From Gorillibacterium massiliense (GTDB lineage Bacteria; Bacillota; Bacilli; Paenibacillales; NBRC-103111), in contig NZ_CBQR020000094.1 of assembly GCF_000455485.1 (NCBI RefSeq), positions 1-64,000 of the forward strand: a stretch of DNA of 64,000 nucleotides. Reading direction: 5' to 3'. Both the position numbers and the translations under genes were made by a program. Below, piece by piece: positions 1 through 7,954 of this stretch; the first letter of the stretch is position 1, and each line of letters begins with the position of its first letter. Below the pieces are notes generated by a model. The model was given only the letters and a program-made list of their open reading frames with translations. It was not told where the DNA came from and made no database searches.

Positions 1-310
1 CCCTTAGTCCGTTGCGGGTCTTCAGCTTCATATTTAATACGACGGCAAGCAACAAACCGATCAAGTTCTTTCCGATAACCGTAACGATGGCGAAAATAAG
101 CGTATTCCGCAGCGCGAGAATAAGGGTCTCATCGGAAAAGATGGTATGGAAATTCGCCCACCCGTTAAAATGGATAGCCGTCCGGTCCAGTCTCCAATCC
201 GTAAAGGAATAGAAAAGACCGATGATCGTAGGCAGGACGAATAAGATGACGTAGATCAGTAAAGCCGGCAGCACCAGGTAGTACGGGTATAGTTTCTTTG
301 TAATTTTCAT
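1..310 (-). CDS. Sugar ABC transporter permease (partial)
   Basis: Membrane subunit of a carbohydrate ABC importer (MalF/LacF-like). Only the N-terminal ~103 residues are present; the gene starts at 310 and runs off the left edge. A first membrane helix covers about residues 9-33, then an outward-facing stretch, then a second helix from about residue 70. The conserved EAA loop would lie outside the window. It follows the binding-protein gene in the same direction with a 75-base gap holding a stem-loop, so both should serve one importer. The substrate cannot be told from sequence. Confidence 0.85.
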   Translation of the reverse strand, partial: MKITKKLYPYYLVLPALLIYVILFVLPTIIGLFYSFTDWRLDRTAIHFNGWANFHTIFSDETLILALRNTLIFAIVTVIGKNLIGLLLAVVLNMKLKTRNGLR

Positions 311-333
311 GATCCACTCTCCATAACGGAAGG

Positions 334-368
334 GGACAGAACGAAGCCTTTGGGCTTTTGTTCTGTCC
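334..368 (-). promoter_or_regulatory. Intergenic stem-loop between binding protein and permease
   Basis: Arms GGACAGAAC and GTTCTGTCC, extended by AAGCC/GGCTT around a four-base loop, lie between the binding-protein stop and the permease start. No T-run follows on the minus strand, so it is more likely an mRNA-stabilising or partial-readthrough hairpin, as known between malE and malF type genes, than a full terminator. Confidence 0.6.
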
Positions 369-385
369 TAATCCGCTTTTTCTGA

Positions 386-1714
386 TTAGAATCCGGCGAT
401 GCCTTTATCTTTCATAAGTTGTGCAAACTTCTTGTCCCAAGCTTCAAGAGCTTTCTTCGGAGTTTTGGTGCCCGCGTAGATGTCTTGATAGTAACGGTAT
501 TGCTCACTGATATCGACGAGCATGTAAGCGTCCGATGTAATGACGGTCTTCTTCGGCGTGATGTACTGATCGACGAGCTCTTGCTTGTAAGCCGGAAGTT
601 CAGGCGTGGTCACATCGTTCAAGTTGGATACGTATTTCTGATCCGTAACGATTTTCTGAGCGACATCCTTCGATGCGATGAAATCGAGGAATTTCTTCGC
701 TTCTTCCATATGCTTGGCTTTCTTAGGAATGAACAATTGGCCGCCAAGAGGGCTGGCACCCATTTTTGCATCATTGGCGTAAGGGATCGGGAACAGTCCG
801 AGATGCATGTTCGGATCTTTGTTGGCTACGTCTTGGATAAGCCAGTCGCCCATGAACATCATGGCCACTTCTTTATTCAGGAACTTGCCGACAGACATGT
901 CGTAGCTATCGCTCAAAGCGTCGCTATTGGTCAAGCCCTTTTTGTAAAGCTGATATTGCTGGTCGATGATCTTTTCAAACTCAGGAGTGTCGGTCCACTT
1001 TTTCTTGTTCGCGTTGATGTCGTCCCACAGAGTCGGGTCGTTCTTGCTAGCGTAGTCAGCGAATGCTGCAGCGGTCCAAATATTCGTCGCCCACATATCC
1101 TTGAAAGGCATGAATATCGGGGTGATGCCGCTCGCTTTGATCTTCTCGGCTGCTGCGACGAATTCGTCATAGTTCTTCGGTATCGATATGCCCAAGTCGT
1201 TGAAAATGTCCTTGTTATAGACAACACCTTGCATACCGGTGTCTTGGCTGATGTGGAAGCTGTAGACGTGTCCGCTTGCAGAAAGTACGTCTTTGTTCAA
1301 CAAGCGGCTAACCCATGGTTCGTTGTCAAGAATCTCAAAGTTCCGCTCCAGGTTCAAATCATGAGTTGCGGCGGCCAAGTTGTATTGAACGACATCCGGC
1401 GTATCCCCAACAGCCAGCTTCGTTTGCAGCACCGTGGTCACCTGCTCAGCCGGGAGCAGTTGAAGGTTAACGTGAATGTTCGTTTGATCTTCGAATTGTT
1501 TCAGGAGATCCGCGTTTACGAAGGCGGAATCTTGAGAAGCTTTGGAAATCGCCAGCTCGATGGTGACTTTATCACCCTTAGCCGTGTTGGTCGTAGCGCC
1601 TGGGCTTGTGGTTCCTGTGCCCTCATTTGATTTGCTTGCCCCGCATGCAGTCAAGGATGCGGCAAGAGCAAGGGTTAGCAAACTAGCAGACGTTTTGGTC
1701 CATTTATTGCTCAT
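386..1714 (-). CDS. Sugar ABC transporter substrate-binding lipoprotein
   Basis: Extracellular solute-binding protein of family 1 (442 aa), the capture subunit of a carbohydrate importer anchored on the outer face of the membrane. A lipoprotein signal peptide ends at lipobox LTAC with Cys24, followed by a Ser/Thr/Gly-rich linker. The rest has the usual length and bi-lobed pattern of MalE-like proteins, with the typical GDW and PLGG segments. GGGGGAAC lies just ahead of the ATG. It is divergent from a YesM/YesN-type two-component pair at 1863-5144, the usual neighbours controlling such importers. Substrate unknown. Confidence 0.9.
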   Translation of the reverse strand: MSNKWTKTSASLLTLALAASLTACGASKSNEGTGTTSPGATTNTAKGDKVTIELAISKASQDSAFVNADLLKQFEDQTNIHVNLQLLPAEQVTTVLQTKLAVGDTPDVVQYNLAAATHDLNLERNFEILDNEPWVSRLLNKDVLSASGHVYSFHISQDTGMQGVVYNKDIFNDLGISIPKNYDEFVAAAEKIKASGITPIFMPFKDMWATNIWTAAAFADYASKNDPTLWDDINANKKKWTDTPEFEKIIDQQYQLYKKGLTNSDALSDSYDMSVGKFLNKEVAMMFMGDWLIQDVANKDPNMHLGLFPIPYANDAKMGASPLGGQLFIPKKAKHMEEAKKFLDFIASKDVAQKIVTDQKYVSNLNDVTTPELPAYKQELVDQYITPKKTVITSDAYMLVDISEQYRYYQDIYAGTKTPKKALEAWDKKFAQLMKDKGIAGF

Positions 1715-1773
1715 GTATGTTCCCCCATTTCTTCATATGTTGTATCTTGTGTTGAATGCGATTACAATATCCA

Positions 1774-1779
1774 TTATAA
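1774..1779 (-). promoter_or_regulatory. Candidate -10 box for the binding-protein operon
   Basis: TATAAT on the minus strand, 60 bases before the binding-protein start in the divergent 1715-1862 spacer. The -35 partner is weak, as expected for an activator-dependent promoter. Confidence 0.4.
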
Positions 1780-1862
1780 AATTGGGCTGACACCGGGTAC
1801 ATGTTTGTGGTTTACTCTTGATGTGTAAAATTCTGAACCGACCAAATGAGAAGGATGATCCC

Positions 1863-3638
1863 ATGGCTCCTCAGAAATGGAATTTAGGGACGATAACCAA
1901 CCGGTCCAGCTTGCAAACGAAGCTGATCGTCACCTTTGTCCCCCTGCTGCTCGTCATCCTTATCTGTTTCCTTGTCTATGTCAATTGGTTCATTGTGAAG
2001 CCTTTGCGCGAGAAAACCGTGGATGAGACGATGCTGACGGCGACGAAAGTATCCAGGCAATTGGATGATTACATCGCTGTCCAGAATCAGCTCTCGCAAA
2101 GAATATTATCCAACCAGAACCTGTTTAGTTTAATGGAAAGCGGTACACTTCCCGCCTCTGAAGGGTTAGCTCGGGTCCGCGAGCTGAAAGACATGATGTT
2201 TCAAGCCCTCGGACCGAGCCTCGATATCCGTGATATGGCTATCTACAATCTGCGGGGAAATCCGGTTGCCTCGTATATCGGCATGCCCATGCCAGCTTCC
2301 CTACTGCCGGTTATAAACGACAAGGAATTTGCGGACAAGCTGAATGACAGGAAATTTGTACTGTATTCCGACGAACAAGGCACATTGGCTTTCATTCGCT
2401 CCATAAGTAACATCGACGGAGTGCTATACGGCTACTTATACATTCAAATGGACAACGCGTACCTGCAAAATGTGGCAAGCGGCATCGTCGGTTCAGCCAT
2501 CTACGTCGTCGATCCCTACGGGAAGGAAATCGCGAAGTCGCGAGATGCGAAGGACAGCAAAGACAATATCGAACGGATGCAAGCCGTCACATCAAACAGC
2601 GGGATCTATTTGGACAACGCGCAAAATTACGTCGCATATCAAAAGTCAGAGAGCAGCGGATGGACGACTTTTATCGTCACCTCAAAAGCGTCTGTTCTGG
2701 GCTCCGTCAATTCCATCAAACACTTCGCCATCTTCATTATTTCCGCTCTGATGCTCCTATCGCTTGTATATGTGTATATTTCGTCGCGCAACTTCGTCCT
2801 GCCCATACGCAGGCTGCGCAGTCAGATCATACGGATGAACTACAGCAATTTAAGCCTGAAAACCGATGACAAGCTGATCTTCAACGATCTGTCGCTGCTT
2901 AACAATGCCTTCGAGGATATGCTGGAACGTCTGCAGGCCTCCATCGAGAGAGAAAAGTTGGCTGTCCACGAGGAAGTGATGGCACGGAACTCCGCCTTGC
3001 AAGCTCATATCGCGCCGCATTTTATCCATAATGCGCTTTATTTGATCAGCATCGCATCCCAGGAAGGAAAATCAGAGGTTGTCTCCGAAATGTGCCAGCA
3101 ATTGTCCGAAAGCTTGCGATACATTGTCTCCTCACCATACAAACACGTCAATATGCTGGAGGAATTCGAGCACACAAAGCGATATCTTTCTCTCGTCAAA
3201 CGGAATTATGAGGACGATCTCGTCTGGGAGATCGAAATGGATCCTTTCGCTGAAGCGATTCAACTGCCTCGCCTGGTCATCCAACCCTCCGTGGAAAATT
3301 GCATTGAACACGCCTTCAGCCAAACGGACCCGCCCTGGCGGATTCATATCAAGATCAAGCTGTATAACGGGCTTTGGGCCATTGAAATTACCGATAACGG
3401 CAGTGGAATCGAACAAGAGAAGATCAAGGAGATTTTGGACAAAATCGAGGAATCGGATCACGGGTTAGAGGAATTGCGAAAAGAGACCCTGGGAATCGGC
3501 AGCATGGGCATCGTCAACACGGTGAACCGGCTTAAACTGATGTACAAAAACCGGCTTTTCTTCAACATGTTCAACAATACCGATGGCGGCGGCATGACCG
3601 TTCAAATTATCGCGTCTCTGGAGAGGGACTTCTATTGA
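1863..3638 (+). CDS. YesM-type sensor histidine kinase
   Basis: Membrane sensor kinase (591 aa) that should phosphorylate the regulator encoded next to it. Helix 1 is at about residues 21-42, then a ~240-residue outside sensor region, helix 2 at about 283-305, a HAMP-like linker, the His_kinase segment with the phospho-acceptor in APHFIHNAL (His386), and a HATPase domain with DNGSGI and GIGSMGIVN. The usual NPHFLYN motif of YesM proteins is altered to APHFIHN. An earlier in-frame ATG exists at 1818, but AAGG eight bases before ATG 1863 supports the shorter start. Confidence 0.9.
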   Translation: MAPQKWNLGTITNRSSLQTKLIVTFVPLLLVILICFLVYVNWFIVKPLREKTVDETMLTATKVSRQLDDYIAVQNQLSQRILSNQNLFSLMESGTLPASEGLARVRELKDMMFQALGPSLDIRDMAIYNLRGNPVASYIGMPMPASLLPVINDKEFADKLNDRKFVLYSDEQGTLAFIRSISNIDGVLYGYLYIQMDNAYLQNVASGIVGSAIYVVDPYGKEIAKSRDAKDSKDNIERMQAVTSNSGIYLDNAQNYVAYQKSESSGWTTFIVTSKASVLGSVNSIKHFAIFIISALMLLSLVYVYISSRNFVLPIRRLRSQIIRMNYSNLSLKTDDKLIFNDLSLLNNAFEDMLERLQASIEREKLAVHEEVMARNSALQAHIAPHFIHNALYLISIASQEGKSEVVSEMCQQLSESLRYIVSSPYKHVNMLEEFEHTKRYLSLVKRNYEDDLVWEIEMDPFAEAIQLPRLVIQPSVENCIEHAFSQTDPPWRIHIKIKLYNGLWAIEITDNGSGIEQEKIKEILDKIEESDHGLEELRKETLGIGSMGIVNTVNRLKLMYKNRLFFNMFNNTDGGGMTVQIIASLERDFY

Positions 3639-3656
3639 CAGCAGGAGGTTAACCGA

Positions 3657-5144
3657 ATGTATAGCGTCCTGATCGCTGAAGACAGCAAGCCGATCTTGCG
3701 AAACATCAAAGGACATCTCGAAGCGTCAGGTTTGCCGGTGCAGATTGCCGCGACTGCCGCCAACGGCGAAGAAGCATTGGCTGTAGTTGCGGATCAGCCC
3801 ATCGATATTATTTTGACAGACATCCGTATGCCCAAAATGGACGGTTTGACCTTAATTGAACAGGCTAAACAAATCCGTCCGAATCTGAAGGCCATTCTGA
3901 TCAGCGGCTTCAACGATTTCGAATACATTCGCAAGGCGCTGAGCCTGCAAGTCATCGATTACTTGCCGAAGCCGATTACGCGTGGGCAACTGATCGAGGT
4001 GATGGAGCGGGTAATTCGTCAGTTGCAAGAGGCGGAGAGCCAAGCGGTTTCACTGTTTAGAGGCATCGTGGACGAAGACTATTGGCGGGATGTGGAGCTT
4101 CAGCCGTCATTTTATGAAAACCCGAAGGTATGGATCGTGATCCACAAACAGCCGTTAACGGGGAGTACGACCGAGCTGACGCCATCTTTTGTCGCTGAAT
4201 GCCTGAATAACCCGGAAGCATTATGGGTTCTGCCGTCTTCCGAGCCGAGACAACTGTTGCTCTTGGCCGATGAAACTTGGGTAAAAACCGACAGAGCTCC
4301 CGCCGCGCAACTCGAAGACTTACGCCGGCAACTGCTTGCGGCAGGTATGACGGTTTCCTTGGGAGGGAGCTTTGACCCGCTGCCTTGGAACCTCATCCCG
4401 GAAAAAATACGGGCATTCTCCCCCCGTCTCGATGACCATCTTCCCGTATTCAAACCGATTGTGATGGACTTCGGCCAGCCTTGGCTCTATCCGACCCCAT
4501 CCTTTGAAGAGATCAACAAGCTCATTGGGGTCTATACAACCATCATAGAGCAGTATAATAAGGAACGGTTTTCTCTCATGCTTTCGGAACAATTGACCAA
4601 ATGGCAAGGAAGCGGACTCTTGCTGATCGAATTGAAGCGGTTTGTCGGACAGCTTGCAGGAGCATTTGCAGCCATCGTCGACGGGGAGGAAAAGACGAAG
4701 CGGTTCGGTGATTTCACGCGTTTGTACGGGATGGAGGATTATGAATCCTTTTGCGCGGAATTGTTGAGGCAGGCCGAAGAGACGTTTCAGGACATTATCC
4801 TGAAGAATAAAAAAAGCGGTGACGAGCTGTTCGAACAGATGGAGCGCCACTTAAGCATGAATCTGTATGCCAACGTCAGCATTCAGGACCTGGCTGCCGA
4901 ATTCCACATCAGCCCCTCTTATATCAGCCGCATCATGAAGCGATACTCCGGCCTGACCTTTGTGCAGTATTACACGAGTATGAAAATTAACGAGGCGCGC
5001 AGGCTGATGGAAACAAAACCGGAGATGCTGATCAAAGAAATATCGGATACCCTCTGCTTTAGCGATCAGCATTATTTTTCCAAAGTGTTCAAAGAAAGTG
5101 TCGGCTGCAGCCCGTTGGAGTACAAGAACAAGCTGCCAAAATAA
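3657..5144 (+). CDS. AraC-type response regulator (YesN-like)
   Basis: Cytoplasmic transcription regulator (495 aa), partner of the preceding kinase (18-base gap, AGGAGG ahead of the ATG). The receiver domain covers residues 1-120 with Glu8/Asp9, phospho-acceptor Asp55 in TDIRMPKMDG, and Lys near 106. A long middle region of no clear family follows, and the last ~100 residues hold two AraC-type helix-turn-helix units, the second ending in FSDQHYFSKVFKE, a typical AraC signature. It probably activates the divergent importer operon at 1-1714. That target is inferred from position. Confidence 0.92.
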   Translation: MYSVLIAEDSKPILRNIKGHLEASGLPVQIAATAANGEEALAVVADQPIDIILTDIRMPKMDGLTLIEQAKQIRPNLKAILISGFNDFEYIRKALSLQVIDYLPKPITRGQLIEVMERVIRQLQEAESQAVSLFRGIVDEDYWRDVELQPSFYENPKVWIVIHKQPLTGSTTELTPSFVAECLNNPEALWVLPSSEPRQLLLLADETWVKTDRAPAAQLEDLRRQLLAAGMTVSLGGSFDPLPWNLIPEKIRAFSPRLDDHLPVFKPIVMDFGQPWLYPTPSFEEINKLIGVYTTIIEQYNKERFSLMLSEQLTKWQGSGLLLIELKRFVGQLAGAFAAIVDGEEKTKRFGDFTRLYGMEDYESFCAELLRQAEETFQDIILKNKKSGDELFEQMERHLSMNLYANVSIQDLAAEFHISPSYISRIMKRYSGLTFVQYYTSMKINEARRLMETKPEMLIKEISDTLCFSDQHYFSKVFKESVGCSPLEYKNKLPK

Positions 5145-5231
5145 ACGGCAGCATATGGTTGCGTTCGACTGCACGTCATGATACGTTTGGAAATGCAAGG
5201 ACTAAACCTTGGCTTGGAGGCGTTCAATCCT

Positions 5232-5894
5232 ATGACTGAAACGAAAGGTTATACCGTACTGTTCCAGGGCGATTCCATCACAGACGGAGCCCGGGGCCGA
5301 AACGATGATTTGAACCATATTTTAGGCCACGGCTACCCGTACATCATTGCCGCCAAGCTGGGTGAAGAGCTTGCTGCAAGCAAGCCTATCTTCATCAATA
5401 AGGGAATTAGCGGCAACCGGGTGTCCGACCTGTACGCTCGCTGGAACGAAGACGCAATCGCGCTGCAGCCCGATCTGATTAGCATTTTAATCGGCGTCAA
5501 CGATCTATGGCGGACGATGTCCGGAGAACCCAGCGGCGCCACGGACCGGTTTGAACGGGCATACCGGCATCTGCTTGAGGAGACAAAGGAAGTACTGCCG
5601 AATGCAAAGCTCGTTCTTATGGAGCCGTTCCTCTTGAAGACAGGGGCAACCTCCGAGAATTGGGAAGAGTGGAAGGCCGGGATTAACCGGTACCAGGAAA
5701 CCGTGCGCAAGCTGGCCGATCAATACGGTGCGATTTTCGTACCGCTGCAAGAAGCCTTCAACCGTGCGGCAGAAGTCGCCGAACCCGCTTATTGGATATG
5801 GGACGGCGTTCATCCGACGGCGGTTGGCCATCAAGTCATCGCGAAAGAATGGCTGAAAGTCGTGGGAGAACCCCATATCGCGGGTCTCAATTGA
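5232..5894 (+). CDS. SGNH/GDSL-family hydrolase
   Basis: Esterase-like hydrolase (220 aa) without signal peptide, likely acting on acylated carbohydrates. Block I is FQGDSITDG with the catalytic Ser, block II has Gly in NKGISGNRVSDL, block III is GVNDLW, and block V is WDGVHPTAVG with the Asp-x-x-His pair. An in-frame ATG exists at 5178, but TTGGAGG 11 bases before ATG 5232 and the family N-terminus favour the shorter start. It lies downstream of the two-component pair and may belong to the same glycan-use locus. A hairpin terminator follows. Confidence 0.88.
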   Translation: MTETKGYTVLFQGDSITDGARGRNDDLNHILGHGYPYIIAAKLGEELAASKPIFINKGISGNRVSDLYARWNEDAIALQPDLISILIGVNDLWRTMSGEPSGATDRFERAYRHLLEETKEVLPNAKLVLMEPFLLKTGATSENWEEWKAGINRYQETVRKLADQYGAIFVPLQEAFNRAAEVAEPAYWIWDGVHPTAVGHQVIAKEWLKVVGEPHIAGLN

Positions 5895-5920
5895 CGAATT
5901 TCATCTCATCTAAAAAACGA

Positions 5921-5951
5921 GGCATAGTGCGGCGATTTGCCGTACTATGCC
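5921..5951 (+). terminator. Terminator after SGNH hydrolase
   Basis: 13-bp stem GGCATAGTGCGGC / GCCGTACTATGCC (one G-T pair), five-base loop, then TTTTCTCTT. The remainder of the 5895-6146 gap shows no further gene. Confidence 0.8.
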
Positions 5952-6146
5952 TTTTCTCTTGCGGTACCCGTTCGTTTGCTTCATACACTATCAAACTCTT
6001 AACGACATTCGCTCCCATGCACTGTTGTCTGAGCTTAGCTTTCTGCATCGCCCTCTTTCCTGTATTCTCGTGATTCTTGGCGGATTTGCCTTTTAATTTA
6101 CTCCCCCTTGCCTAAAATCAATCCCCGCGAACTCGCGATGTCACAC

Positions 6147-7136
6147 TCAGCTCGCCATTCGGCGGTATTTCAACCGGTACAGCCGCAGCCACTCGTACAC
6201 CCGGTTGACGTCCTTTTTGCCGAGTTCCTCTTCCGAGTACATCCGGCTCACCACCGGCTTCAGATAACGATCGCCCAGTTCCCGGAACAAGCGCTCCGCT
6301 GCCACTAGCTCGTCGAGGCTGATCTCTCCCAGTTCTGTCTCCACCCAGTTGCTGATGTCATACCCCTCTTTGTCCAATTGTTCGACAGCCAGGACGATAT
6401 CCCGCCGGTTAATAGAGGTCTGGTCGGAAATAGCTGCAAGGGTTGCACCGTGATGCAGCGACTCCAGAAGCTGGCGCTTCATCTCCAAACGGCTATTTTC
6501 CTGCTGCTCTCGGCGGTTCTCTTGAAGAGCGAGCCATTCTTGGAATTTCTCTTCATCCAACTCCGCCTCGACCCAATCCAGCGGGAACTGCACCTGCTTC
6601 GGATAGCTCTGGGTGATCGCCAAAATCGCTTCGCCATAGGCGTTTAGCCTACTGTCGCCCATCCCCGGGATTTGCGCCAGTTCCTCCATTTGGTGAGGCG
6701 TAAAAGCAGCGATCATCTGCAAAAGGCGGTTAGTTGCGACGATGTAGGCCGCCTTGTTTTCTTTGCGGGCCACCTCCCGCCGCCAAAGCTTCAGAGCTTG
6801 ATAAGCCTCTTCGTTTCCGTTAACATCGGCGTAATAACACAAAGTCTGCATCCTCCGGCTGCCTTGAAAACGCAGGCGCTCTCTTCCCTCAATACCTTCG
6901 ATCAACGGCACATATCCCTCTCCCAGCTTCCTCTTCACTCCACTGCGGAACGCATCAAGCATATCGGTCCACGGCGTCCCCTCAAACCAAATTTCCTGAA
7001 CGGGATGGGCTTCTCCATCCATCTCCGACCATAATACCGTCCAAGCCCCTTGATGCTCGCTTATGGAAACCTGGGCGGAACGGGCGCGATTCTCGTCTAG
7101 CTTTTTCTCAAACGTGTTGGCAAAAATAAGATTCAT
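6147..7136 (-). CDS. HRDC-domain protein
   Basis: Cytoplasmic protein of 329 aa with an HRDC domain at about residues 105-185 (LKLWRREVARKENKAAYIV, then QIPGMGDSRLNAYGEAIL), the nucleic-acid-binding module of RecQ helicases and RNase D. No helicase motif is present. The C-terminal ~130 residues are charged and may form a winged-helix-like region. GGAGGT five bases before ATG 7136 fixes the start; the longer open frame to 7202 has no ribosome site. The gene has its own promoter with an operator-like palindrome and a terminator hairpin in its leader. Role unknown beyond likely nucleic-acid binding. Confidence 0.82.
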   Translation of the reverse strand: MNLIFANTFEKKLDENRARSAQVSISEHQGAWTVLWSEMDGEAHPVQEIWFEGTPWTDMLDAFRSGVKRKLGEGYVPLIEGIEGRERLRFQGSRRMQTLCYYADVNGNEEAYQALKLWRREVARKENKAAYIVATNRLLQMIAAFTPHQMEELAQIPGMGDSRLNAYGEAILAITQSYPKQVQFPLDWVEAELDEEKFQEWLALQENRREQQENSRLEMKRQLLESLHHGATLAAISDQTSINRRDIVLAVEQLDKEGYDISNWVETELGEISLDELVAAERLFRELGDRYLKPVVSRMYSEEELGKKDVNRVYEWLRLYRLKYRRMAS

Positions 7137-7178
7137 CCTGCACCTCCGCATATTGAATAACATCAGGATAAAACAAAA

Positions 7179-7212
7179 AGCACCCCGTTTGCCCGAAGGC
7201 AAACGAGGTGCT
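7179..7212 (-). promoter_or_regulatory. Terminator-like hairpin in the HRDC gene leader
   Basis: 15-bp stem (AGCACC.CGTTTGCC with one mismatch) and a CGAA/TTCG tetraloop, followed on the minus strand by TTTTTGTTTTA. It lies between the promoter at 7239-7267 and ATG 7136, so it would end transcripts before the gene unless bypassed. No alternative antiterminator was obvious by eye. Confidence 0.65.
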
Positions 7213-7238
7213 TCCTCGTTTTTCCTGAAATTGGCTTT

Positions 7239-7267
7239 ATTTTAGCATGACTGTAAACCGTTTACAA
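7239..7267 (-). promoter_or_regulatory. Promoter with overlapping palindrome, HRDC gene
   Basis: -35 TTGTAA (7267-7262), 17-base spacer, -10 TAAAAT (7244-7239). A perfect 7-1-7 palindrome, TGTAAAC-N-GTTTACA at 7252-7266, covers the -35 and half the spacer, so a repressor binding it would block RNA polymerase. The protein that reads it is unknown. Confidence 0.65.
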
Positions 7268-7315
7268 GCCCCTTTTCCACTCTTTTTTACAAATCAAATA
7301 GAGGAATGCTATCAT

Positions 7316-7424
7316 AAGATAAACAAATATCGAAGTAACTCAAAGAAGACAGACCGCTTTTAGAGGTTGTTTTTCTTGCGATATCAGGAAGCCGGTGCTT
7401 TGAAGATAGTCTTTCTGATATCTA
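7316..7424. repeat. 109-bp repeat core, copy 1 of tandem pair
   Basis: First of two adjacent ~109-base units. It holds the hairpin GATATCAG...CTGATATC and the stretch TTTTTCTTGCGATATC, shared with the core of larger elements at 34,789-35,185 and 37,778-38,082. The 7137-7568 gap between genes is filled by a leader hairpin, a promoter and these units. Confidence 0.8.
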
Positions 7425-7533
7425 AAGATAAACAAATATCGAAGCAACTCAAAGAAGACAGATCGCTTTTAGAGGTTGTTTTTCTTGCGATATCAGGAAG
7501 CCGGTGCTTTGAAGATGATCTTTCTGATATCTA
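7425..7533. repeat. 109-bp repeat core, copy 2 of tandem pair
   Basis: Second unit, differing from the first at only a few bases (GAAGCAACTC for GAAGTAACTC, GATCGC for GACCGC, GATGATC for GATAGTC). The near identity points to a recent duplication. Confidence 0.8.
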
Positions 7534-7568
7534 AAACTAAACTCTACCCTTAAAAAACGAGGTGGCCC

Positions 7569-7868
7569 ATGCTGCAGGATGAATTTGATTTCTTATACGA
7601 CACGACCGAATCTACTTCCACCAGGTTCATTTCATTTATCACCGCCAGCATGCATCGCTTCGATCTGGCCATCACCAGCACCAGTCGCTTCTTCGGCAAG
7701 CAATTGGTCACGGATCTGCAAAACGGGAAAACCGTCATTCTCGGAGCCGACGACCTGGAAGAGGAAGGCTATTTAGAGTATGTGTTCGGTCTACCGGAAG
7801 CGGCTGCCGCCGAGCTTGCTTCTTTTCTGATGCCCATTATCGGAGTCGTTAATTTCACAGACCTTTAA
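7569..7868 (+). CDS. Small conserved protein, DUF3055-like
   Basis: Soluble acidic protein of 99 aa without signal peptide or membrane helix. GAGGTGG four bases before the ATG marks the start. The pattern (FLYDTTE, then RFISFIT, FFGKQLV, NGKTVILGADDLEEEGYLEYVFGL) resembles, from memory, the short Bacillus proteins grouped as DUF3055; this should be checked by profile search. Function unknown. It stands alone on the plus strand and shares a terminator with ilvD. Confidence 0.65.
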   Translation: MLQDEFDFLYDTTESTSTRFISFITASMHRFDLAITSTSRFFGKQLVTDLQNGKTVILGADDLEEEGYLEYVFGLPEAAAAELASFLMPIIGVVNFTDL

Positions 7869-7901
7869 TGGTTCCTCACCCTATGCCTAAACGCAAAAAA
7901 T

Positions 7902-7940
7902 AAGCCTGTCCAAGGAACGCGAACGTTCCCGGACAGGCTT
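7902..7940. terminator. Bidirectional terminator, DUF3055-like gene / ilvD
   Basis: Nested stem AAGCCTGTCC / GGACAGGCTT with inner GGAACG-CGAA-CGTTCC between two convergent genes; T-rich on the plus side and T-rich in reverse. Confidence 0.8.
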
Positions 7941-7954
7941 CTTCCTTTTGTCGA

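Noticed and set aside
419..1630. 403-codon open frame opposite the first binding-protein gene
   Set aside because: Antisense of a clear lipoprotein gene with signal peptide; no family features of its own.
7316..7533. CRISPR-like array
   Set aside because: Only two 109-base units lying back to back with no spacers; it matches the core of the dispersed elements.
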